7,013 bases of DNA from an uncultured Nitrosomonadales bacterium. Its GTDB lineage: Bacteria; Pseudomonadota; Gammaproteobacteria; Burkholderiales; Gallionellaceae. A model generated the notes under the pieces. It searched no databases and was not told the origin of the DNA. It was given only the letters and a program-made list of their open reading frames with translations. How positions within the stretch are numbered: the first letter of the stretch is position 1; each line of letters begins with the position of its first letter. The stretch is from NCBI GenBank assembly GCA_903934275.1, contig CAIZNF010000134.1, forward strand, positions 1-7,013, given 5' to 3'. The translations under genes were made by a program, and so were the position numbers. Below, piece after piece: positions 1 through 6,400 of the stretch.

Positions 1-59
1 CCTTTCGGTTTGCGAGCTTGGGCAAGGTTGATGCCGACTTTTCTGTTGCACACAAAAAA

Positions 60-101
60 TATAATTAACTCATTGTTTATTAAATATTTTATCCGTTAAT
101 T
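60..101 (+). promoter_or_regulatory. Weak sigma-70-like promoter candidates
   Basis: A perfect TATAAT lies at 60-65 but lacks a good -35 hexamer at the right distance. TTGCAC at 46-51 is only 8 nt away, which is too close. A second option is TTGTTT (73-78), a 16-nt spacer and GTTAAT (95-100), with moderate matches to both boxes. Either would give a leader of well over 100 nt before the lipoprotein gene. This rests on hexamer matching in AT-rich DNA, where chance matches are common. Confidence 0.25.
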
Positions 102-205
102 TCTATCGCAATTTTGATGCGATTGCCCTGCCCTCAGCACATCCTGCGTGATTGATTCAACATAAATCAGCTAAAATAAGCACATTAATCACACCATCCT
201 TAACA

Positions 206-217
206 AGCGAATTCGCT
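206..217. promoter_or_regulatory. 12-bp perfect palindrome, possible operator
   Basis: AGCGAATTCGCT is a perfect palindrome ending 19 bp before the Shine-Dalgarno sequence and 29 bp before the ATG of the lipoprotein gene. A dimeric regulator could bind here, or the RNA could fold on itself, although there would be no room for a loop without opening the central pairs. Function is inferred only from symmetry and position. Confidence 0.25.
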
Positions 218-235
218 GAAGTAGATGGTCACCAC

Positions 236-241
236 AAGGAG
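236..241 (+). promoter_or_regulatory. Ribosome binding site of the lipoprotein gene
   Basis: AAGGAG lies 5 nt before the ATG at 247. It is a near-perfect Shine-Dalgarno match with normal spacing and fixes the start of the lipoprotein gene. It is the only strong site of its kind in the window; the genes downstream have much poorer ones. Confidence 0.8.
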
Positions 242-246
242 AATTC

Positions 247-681
247 ATGCGTACCAATATCAAACGTATATGCATAATGTGCCTGAGCATGGCATTTGCG
301 GGCTGCGCGACCGAAAGCACTATTTTGATGGTCTCGCGCACGGGTCACCAAGTGGTAAAGGGCACTGCGAATTGGCTTGAACAGCGTGCCAACATCAGCC
401 TCAATGGGCACGTCTATCGTGGCAATTATATTCTCACACCATCGCCGCAGACTACGATTATTATCAACAACAACGAGGGCGAAAAGAAAGACGGGCATCA
501 GCCTGCATCCTCCGCACCGCGCAGCTTGAACGGCACGGGAAAGATGTTGCTGCTGTCGGATGAAGGTGATGCACTGCGTTGCGAATTCAGCTATGAGGAA
601 TCCCTCGGCATAAAAGCAATTGGTATCTGCACCGATGCCTCGCAACGCGAATTCGACTTGCAGATTGACACCTCGTTCTAA
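247..681 (+). CDS. Small outer-membrane lipoprotein of unknown function
   Basis: The 144-residue product starts with a basic stretch (MRTNIKR), a hydrophobic core and a lipobox-like FAGC ending at Cys20. This is a typical signal for lipid attachment and cleavage by signal peptidase II. Residue 21 is Ala, not Asp, so sorting to the outer membrane is expected. The mature part of about 125 residues is polar, with a middle segment rich in Asn, Gly and Lys (about 66-95) that looks like a flexible linker. The C-terminal part has alternating hydrophobic residues (KMLLLSDEG, FDLQI), suggesting beta strands. Cys112 and Cys128 could form a disulfide in the periplasm. I do not recognise the family. The start is supported by an ideal Shine-Dalgarno sequence. 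The gene is followed after only 40 bp by a histidine kinase on the same strand, with no terminator between them, so co-transcription is likely. Any role in signalling to that kinase is a guess. Confidence 0.8.
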   Translation: MRTNIKRICIMCLSMAFAGCATESTILMVSRTGHQVVKGTANWLEQRANISLNGHVYRGNYILTPSPQTTIIINNNEGEKKDGHQPASSAPRSLNGTGKMLLLSDEGDALRCEFSYEESLGIKAIGICTDASQREFDLQIDTSF

Positions 682-721
682 AATACCTGGCGCATCTGTT
701 GTACGTAATTAAAAATCCAGA

Positions 722-2251
722 ATGAACCAAGATCCGCCACACGCAGCAGCCGATAAAAAACGTGGCCGCGAACACACGCAGAAACATTCTGCCGAGGATT
801 TCCCGCACGAACTCCAGACACACCAGATCGAACTGGAGATGCAGAATGATGCGCTGCGCGTGGCGCTGGTTGCCTTCGAAGAATCTCTTGAACGCTACGT
901 TGACCTCTATGACCAGTCGCCGGTGGGCTATTGCACCGTCAGCGAGCGTGGCATGATTCTGCACGCCAACCTTACTGCTGCAACTCTGTTGGACACTGAT
1001 CGGGAGACGCTGATCAAGCAGCCGATCAGCCGGTTTATTTTCAAGGCGGATCAGGATATATACCATCTGCTGCGCAAACAGCTAGTCAATACCGGCGAAC
1101 CGCAGGAGTGCGAGTTGCGCATGGTAAAGAACGACGGCACGCAATTCTGGGCTCATCTGGAGTCCATTGTCTCGAAGGATGCCGATGGTGCGATGATAAC
1201 CCGCGTCGCGCTGAGCGATGTCACCGAGCGTAAACAACTAAATGAATCTGTGCGCGAAAGTGAGCGGTTCATGAAAACACTCACCGATTTTATGCCCAGC
1301 ATGGTGGGGTATTGGACGAAAGATTTGCGCGCCGTATTTGCCAACCGCGAGTATTTGAACTGGTTCGGCAAAACCACGGAAGAAATGAAAGGCATTCGTA
1401 TTCAGGATTTATTGGGTGAAGAATTGTTTCGCCAGAATGAACCTTACATGCGTGCGGTACTGGCGGGCGAGGCGCAGGAATTCGAACTTACACTGACCAA
1501 GCCCAATGGCGAGAAGAGAAATAATTTTGCGTATTACAGCCCTTACCGTGTTGATACCGAAGTGCTGGGTTTCTTCGTGCTGATACTGGATGTCACCGAG
1601 CGCAAGCGTTTGGAAGAGGCATTGATTTCCGTGGCAGAAGAGCGCCAGCGTTCAATGGGGCAAGAATTGCATGACAGCCTCGGGCAGCAGCTTGCGGCAA
1701 TTGCTTATCAGTCCAGCGCGCTGGAGAAAAAACTGCTCACCTCGCGCGATGCGGATTCAGCCAGTATCGCCGCATCTATTGCAGCTCAGGCGCAGCACGC
1801 CGTTATGCAGTGCAAGCAGCTTGCGCAGAGCATGCTCCCGTTTGAGCTGGAAACCAACGGGCTGATGGCCGCATTGCAGGCATTCGCATCGAGAATTGCC
1901 AGCACCTATAAAATTGCCTGTGATTTCGCGTGCCCCAATGAAATCGTCATCGACGATGCTAATCTTGCACTCAACCTTTATCGTATTGCGCAGGAGGCCA
2001 CCAACAATGCAATCCGTCATGGCGGAGCGCGGCATTTGACAATTTTTCTAGGCGCGGATGAAGGTCTGCTCCGCCTCTCGATATGCGACGACGGCTGTGG
2101 TTATTCCGGCTCGGATGCAAAGCATATTGCCACACCGGGGATGGGCATTAAAATCATGCAATACCGTGCGAAGCAATTCGGTGCGACACTGAAATTTATT
2201 CTGCGCCCGGAAGGCGGCACGGAAGTACGGGTAGAAATGAAGAAGAGCTAA
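722..2251 (+). CDS. Cytoplasmic PAS-PAS sensor histidine kinase, NarX/UhpB-like class
   Basis: The 509-residue kinase should autophosphorylate on histidine and pass phosphate to a NarL-type regulator, probably the one encoded just downstream. A short coiled coil (about 28-60, HELQTHQIELEMQN) leads into a first PAS domain (about 60-170, ending SDVTERKQL) and a second (about 182-298, ending LDVTERKRLEE). The HisKA_3 dimerisation/phosphoacceptor domain follows, with QELHDSLGQQL and His317 as the phosphorylated residue. The C-terminal HATPase domain shows an N box (QEATNNAIRHGGA, Asn429), a G1 box (DDGCG, 456-460) and a G2 box (GMGIKIM, 473-479). There is no transmembrane segment or signal peptide, so it probably senses a cytoplasmic cue such as redox state, oxygen or a small ligand; the ligand cannot be read from sequence. 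The first ATG after an in-frame TAA at 710-712 is used. No clear Shine-Dalgarno sequence precedes it, so translation may be weak or coupled to the upstream gene. All catalytic motifs are present. Confidence 0.93.
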   Translation: MNQDPPHAAADKKRGREHTQKHSAEDFPHELQTHQIELEMQNDALRVALVAFEESLERYVDLYDQSPVGYCTVSERGMILHANLTAATLLDTDRETLIKQPISRFIFKADQDIYHLLRKQLVNTGEPQECELRMVKNDGTQFWAHLESIVSKDADGAMITRVALSDVTERKQLNESVRESERFMKTLTDFMPSMVGYWTKDLRAVFANREYLNWFGKTTEEMKGIRIQDLLGEELFRQNEPYMRAVLAGEAQEFELTLTKPNGEKRNNFAYYSPYRVDTEVLGFFVLILDVTERKRLEEALISVAEERQRSMGQELHDSLGQQLAAIAYQSSALEKKLLTSRDADSASIAASIAAQAQHAVMQCKQLAQSMLPFELETNGLMAALQAFASRIASTYKIACDFACPNEIVIDDANLALNLYRIAQEATNNAIRHGGARHLTIFLGADEGLLRLSICDDGCGYSGSDAKHIATPGMGIKIMQYRAKQFGATLKFILRPEGGTEVRVEMKKS

Positions 2252-2299
2252 CGGGCATGGCGAGTGCCACCCCTGATAATGAAACTTGCTATGCCCGTT
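2250..2299. repeat. 15-bp inverted repeat overlapping the kinase stop codon
   Basis: Arms 2250-2264 and 2285-2299 match at 13 of 15 positions, and in + strand RNA the two mismatches become G-U pairs. The transcript could thus form a continuous 15-bp stem with a 20-nt loop. The left arm begins inside the TAA stop of the kinase gene. No T run follows (the next bases are C-rich), so this is not a standard intrinsic terminator. It may protect or process the 3' end of the kinase message. Confidence 0.6.
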
Positions 2300-2300
2300 T

Positions 2301-2336
2301 CCCCCTCCCCAACCCTCCCCCGGAGGGAGGGGGGGC
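2301..2336. repeat. C-rich/G-rich interspersed repeat
   Basis: A C-rich half (CCCTCCC at 2313-2319) is followed by its complement GGGAGGG (2325-2331) and a run of seven G at 2329-2335. The form CCCTCCCC-CGGAGGGAGG resembles short intergenic palindromes scattered in many proteobacterial genomes. That resemblance comes from memory and was not searched. It is followed by a small TCGC-TTC-GCGA hairpin (2344-2354). Confidence 0.55.
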
Positions 2337-2406
2337 AGACGAATCGCTTCGCGAGTTTCACGTTAAACCGAACGAGCCGGGACCAAGAATGAAAAACGGC
2401 CTTTTT

Positions 2407-2515
2407 GTAGGTTGGGCAAAGCGTAGCGTGCCCAACATTAGTACCGAAAAACTTATGGCCATGCACCCGAATTATGCTTTTATTCGTTGGGCACGCTACA
2501 CTTTGCCCAACCTAC
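2407..2515. repeat. REP-like doublet: two hairpin units in inverted orientation
   Basis: Arms 2407-2436 and 2486-2515 are 30-bp inverted copies with a single mismatch (C2422 against A2500). Each arm is itself a hairpin, GTTGGGCA...TGCCCAAC, with an 8-bp stem and a 10-nt loop. The two units are separated by 49 bp of unrelated sequence. This is the architecture of REP doublets (REPIN/BIME-like elements), which are spread by REP-associated tyrosine transposases. No such transposase is in the window, so this would be a non-autonomous copy. In RNA the whole unit could form one long stem or two separate hairpins. Confidence 0.8.
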
Positions 2516-2593
2516 GCACCTACCACTCAACTTATGGGCAACCACAAAATTCTTGTCATGTTTTGAGATTATTTAAGTTGTGAGAGACTAACC

Positions 2594-3244
2594 ATGCTGA
2601 AAACACAAGTGATGCTGGTGGACGACCACGCCATGTTGCGGCATGGCATGGCGATGCTCATCAATGCCGAGCCGGATATGGAGGTGTGCGCCGAGGCCGA
2701 GGATGGCGGAGATGCGATGTCCAGGCTTGAGTCGGATCATCACCCCGACGTTGTCCTGGTGGATTTGTCCCTCAAGACGCTTTCCGGTTTCGAGCTGATA
2801 AAAAGTATGCACATCCTGATCCCCGCATTGCCCGTGCTGGTCGTTTCCATGCATGACGAAACGGTTTATGCGGAGCGCGCGTTGCGTTCAGGCGCGCGCG
2901 GCTATGTGATGAAACAGGAGCCGGGGGACGTGCTGATAGCCGCCATTCGCGAGATATTGACGGGGAATTATTTTCTCAGCGAACCCATGCATACCAAGCT
3001 GCTGAACCGGTTCGTCACCGGAAATGCGGGAGCCGAATTATTGATTAACAGCCTGACCCCCAGCGAGTTTGAAGTGTTGCACCTGATTGGCTCCGGGCAC
3101 AGCAGCAAGGAGATTGCCAAGTTGCTCAGCCGCAGCATCAAAACCATCGAAGTGCATCGCGCCAACATTCGCGCCAAACTGCAATTGAAAGATGGTGCCG
3201 ATTTGATACGCTATGCCACACACTGGATCACGGCAGAGCATTGA
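2594..3244 (+). CDS. NarL/FixJ-family response regulator
   Basis: The 216-residue protein is a two-domain transcription regulator of usual length for the family. The receiver domain (about 4-122) has the acidic pair Asp10-Asp11, the phosphoacceptor Asp57 (VLVDLSL), the switch Ser85 and the conserved Lys107 (GYVMKQE). A linker leads to a LuxR-type helix-turn-helix (about 152-212) with the signature LTPSEFEVLHLIGSG...SSKEIAKLLSRSIKTIEVHR. Phosphorylation should promote dimerisation and DNA binding. The kinase upstream has a HisKA_3 domain, the usual partner of this regulator class, so the two are probably cognate. Unusually for such a pair they are not tightly linked: 342 bp of repeats lie between them. 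The ribosome site is weak (GAGAG at 2582-2586), 7 nt before the ATG. Targets are unknown; no clear repeated binding site was seen in the window. Confidence 0.93.
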   Translation: MLKTQVMLVDDHAMLRHGMAMLINAEPDMEVCAEAEDGGDAMSRLESDHHPDVVLVDLSLKTLSGFELIKSMHILIPALPVLVVSMHDETVYAERALRSGARGYVMKQEPGDVLIAAIREILTGNYFLSEPMHTKLLNRFVTGNAGAELLINSLTPSEFEVLHLIGSGHSSKEIAKLLSRSIKTIEVHRANIRAKLQLKDGADLIRYATHWITAEH

Positions 3245-3402
3245 GGGGGTGCAGCAGAAGAGTGTTTTCATTACACCACATTGTTTTAACTGAAAAAAAC
3301 ACCAGCTAAGGGAAACCCTTAGACAAAAACAAGGGTTTCTCCAATATCCTGTCTGAGTTGCTGTGGTTAGGATGCCGTCACTTTATTCAATTGGGTGTCG
3401 TC
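3245..3402. other. Intergenic region before the CheB/CheR gene
   Basis: This 158-bp gap holds an A-rich stretch (3292-3300), a pair of overlapping hairpins (3306-3341) and no gene. A loose promoter candidate is TTGCTG (3358-3363), 17 nt, then CTTTAT (3381-3386), a poor match. No convincing sigma-28 or sigma-54 promoter was found, although CheB/CheR genes can be under such control. There is no clear Shine-Dalgarno sequence before the ATG at 3403. Confidence 0.5.
3306..3341. promoter_or_regulatory. Two overlapping, mutually exclusive hairpins
   Basis: Hairpin A pairs CTAAGGG (3306-3312) with CCCTTAG (3316-3322): 7 bp with an AAA loop. Hairpin B pairs 3310-3320 with 3331-3341: 11 bp including one G-U pair, with a 10-nt loop. 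The segment 3316-3320 is used by both, so only one can form at a time. On the + strand no T run follows. On the - strand hairpin A is followed by a seven-T run (complement of 3293-3299), giving a terminator-like shape for transcription coming from the right. No gene needing that terminator is visible in the window. Confidence 0.5.
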
Positions 3403-6400
3403 ATGGCCAAAGTCAGTCCAGCAAAGGTTGTTAAACCTGCCGTCAGCAAGATCAAGAAGACAGCCAAGCCGTTCGTTAAATCGAAGGCTATCAAACCTGC
3501 TGCCAGCAAAAGCAAGAAGACACTTGAGCCATCCGTCAAATCAAAAGTTGCCAAACCTGCCGTCAGTAAAATAAAAAAAACACCCGAGCCACCTGTCAAA
3601 CAGAAGGTGACCAAACCTGTTTTTCCTGTCTTTAATAAAACCAAGAAAACACCTGAGACCACCGTCAATTCCTCAGCCGAGGAGCGCAATTTTATCGCAG
3701 AAAAAATCAGCAAGAAACCCGGCAAGCCTGGCAAGGCCGCAGCTAAAAAATCAGCTGTACCCGCTCCGGCATCTGCTGTAGAACGCAACTTCATTGTCGG
3801 AATAGGCGCATCGGCGGGCGGGTTGGAAGCACTCTCGGATTTGATCCGCGCATTGCCCGATGACCTGGGTGTCCCCTACATCGTCGTTCAGCATTTATCC
3901 CCCACCTATCGCAGCATGATGGTTCCGTTGCTGGCACGCGAGACGGCCATGCTGGTCAAGGACGTTGAAGACGGCGAACTTCCGTTGCCCAATGTCATTT
4001 ATGTCACCCCCGCCAATTGGAACATCATTTTGAAAGACGGGGTCATGCGCCTGCTGGTTCCCGGCAAAACCGTATTGCCCAAACCTTCGGCCACCGTGTT
4101 GTTCAACTCCATGGCGGAAGACAAAGGGGAGGATGCAATCGGCGTGATCCTGTCCGGCACGGGTTCGGATGGCTCGGCGGGTATCGCGGCAATCAAGGCT
4201 GTGGGCGGCTTCACGTTTGCCCAGGATCCTGAAGCGGCGAAGTACAGCGGTATGCCGCAGGCGGCCATCAGCACCGGCTGTGTCGAGTGGGTATTGGCCT
4301 GCAAAGGAATCGCGGAAGAGATCACCGCTATCGCGCGCGCACACGGCTTGATCGACCGCACGCCCAAGCTGGAAAACTCGCCCGCGACCATGAAGGGGCT
4401 GCTGCAAATGGTTTACAAGCAGTCCAAGATTGATTTCTCCGGTTACAAGGAAGCCACGTTGTCACGCCGCGTGGAGCGGCGCATGGCTGCCAACCGGCTG
4501 AATAATCTGGCCGCTTATTTCGATTTTTGTAGCAAGAACCCGGATGAGCTAAACAAGCTCAGCAGGGACATCCTGATTTCCGTTACGGCATTTTTCCGTG
4601 ACCGGAACAGCTTCGAGGGGCTGCGCAAAACATTGGTGGAAATTGTTGCCGACAAGCAACCGGGGGATGAAATCCGTATCTGGGTTCCGGCCTGCGCGAC
4701 GGGCGAAGAAGCCTATTCCATCGGCATTCTGCTTGCAGACTTGCTGGGCGGCAGGATGAGTGATTACCGCATTCAAATCTTCGCTACCGACATCGACATG
4801 GAAGCAATGGCGGTCGCGCGCAAAGGTATTTATACCGAAACCTCGCTGGCTGAAGTTGACCATGAAACAATTACACGCTACTTCAGCAAAAAATCTGACC
4901 TTTATGAAATCGCGCGCCCGATTCGCGACATGGTAGTTTTTGCCCGGCAAGACTTGGTTCTTGACCCTCCGTTCCTGCGCCTGGACTTGGTCAGCTGCCG
5001 CAATTTGCTGATTTATTTCCAACCCCTGCTGCAAACGCGAGTGCTTTCCATTTTTCACTTTGCGCTGCGGCCATCGGCTCATTTGTTTCTGGGAAAATCC
5101 GAGAGCATCGTGCATCAGGACAATCTTTTTTCTCCGGTCAGCAAGGAAGCGCGCATATTTAAACGTGTCGCCTCGAAGGATCAGATTATTCCCATTCCGT
5201 TGTATTCCAGCCAGGATGCCGGGGTAAAAGCGCCTATCACCATTGCGGAACGCGGCACGCGCAAGCAGGAGAATAAATTACAGAAAGCACTTTCAGAGAT
5301 TTACGCTCCGCCCAGTGTGCTGATCAACAGAAATATGGACGTGGTAGAAGTGCACGGCGACGTGCAGAGCTATTTACACTTTCCCGCTGGCAAGATGGAA
5401 ATTAATCTGGCACAACTGTTGCGCCGCGAATGGCGCACCGAAGTACAAACACTGATACACCATGCCGATCTCAAGAACACCAACGCGATGGGCAGGATAA
5501 GGCCGATTAAAAACAGGACAGGACACAGCATCAAGATCGAAGTGCATCCGGTTGTATCGCGCGATGACCAGAAGCAGTTTTTGATCAGCTTCATATCGCT
5601 GGCCACGCTGATGGATGGCTCGCACGTAACAGATCAACCGCAGATCAATAACAGTGAGCTTGAGGACGAGCTGATCGCCACCCGCGAACACTTGCAAACC
5701 GTCATCGAAGAGCTGGAAACTTCCAACGAAGAATTGCAGGCATTGAACGAAGAAATGCAGGCGGCCAACGAAGAGCTGCAATCTTCCAACGAAGAACTGG
5801 AGGCCTCCAATGAAGAGCTCCAATCCACCAATGAAGAGCTGACCACCGTCAATCAGGAATTGATCGTCAAGGGAGGCGAGCTCAGTCTGGTAAACACCGA
5901 GCTGGAAAACCTGCAAAACAGCACCGGATTTTCACTCATCTTGCTGGATGAAGAATTGCGTTTGCAACGTTACAACAAAGAGGCCGCCAGTGTGTTCGGT
6001 TTCAGCGTGCATACGCTGGGCAAAACGATAAGCGGCCTGGTGCTTCCGGTAACCGAAGTTCTTAAAACCGCGCAGATGGCCATGTCAGACGGCATCAAGC
6101 GGCGACAACAAACCAGTTTTGGCGGCAAACACTACAACGTATTGTGCTTCCCTTACACCTCGCGCGACCAATCACTGGGCGGGGTGATCATCACATTTAT
6201 CGACGAAACTGAGCTGATTACGGCGCAACACGAAATACAGTCAAGCCAGGAACGCATGGTCGCGATGATGCAAAACTCGCCCATGCAAATCAGTGTCAAA
6301 AACATGGCTGGCCAGTACCAGTTCGTGAACAGGGCATTTGAAAATATGTTCGGCGTAGAACGGGGCAATGTCATCGGAAAATCCGATACACAGGTATTTC

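Larger units (their letters stand above)
1..246. other. Upstream leader without a recognised gene
   Basis: No convincing gene is seen here. In frame 3 the first 22 codons run open to a TAA at 66-68 and could be the tail of a gene lying to the left, but this is too short to judge. The stretch 54-105 is strongly AT-rich and holds a 7-bp inverted repeat, AATTAAC (63-69) and GTTAATT (95-101). The region ends in a good Shine-Dalgarno sequence for the lipoprotein gene. It therefore most likely carries the promoter and control sites for the lipoprotein-kinase unit. Confidence 0.5.

Noticed and set aside
229..1066. Minus-strand frames at 229-645 and 587-1066
   Set aside because: They lie opposite the lipoprotein and kinase genes, which have clear signal peptide, PAS and kinase motifs. 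The antisense products show no recognisable domains.
2407..2515. CRISPR-like or insertion sequence interpretation of the 30-bp repeats
   Set aside because: There are only two copies, in inverted orientation, with no spacer series and no transposase gene. A REP-type doublet explains them better.
2553..2579. Promoter candidate TTGTCA - TAAGTT before the response regulator
   Set aside because: The spacing is 15 nt and the -10 match is poor. It may still exist, but the sequence does not support a call.
2257..2583. Plus-strand frame of 108 codons (and an antisense frame at 2248-2466) between kinase and regulator
   Set aside because: Both run through inverted repeats and poly-G/poly-C sequence, have no ribosome site and no protein-like composition. 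They are by-products of the repeats.
3306..3341. Intrinsic terminator of the response regulator gene
   Set aside because: On the + strand the stem is followed by CCAATATCC with no T run. The T run exists only on the opposite strand.
3387..3794. Minus-strand frame of 135 codons with repeated hydrophobic segments, looking like a membrane protein
   Set aside because: It is the mirror of the lysine-rich tandem repeats on the + strand: AAG/AAA codons read backwards give Leu/Phe. The + strand frame continues into an intact CheB domain.
5374..5916. Minus-strand frame of 180 codons with FFVG-R-LQLFVG-type repeats
   Set aside because: It is the antisense reading of the heptad coiled coil inside the CheB/CheR gene, a well-known source of false repeat proteins.
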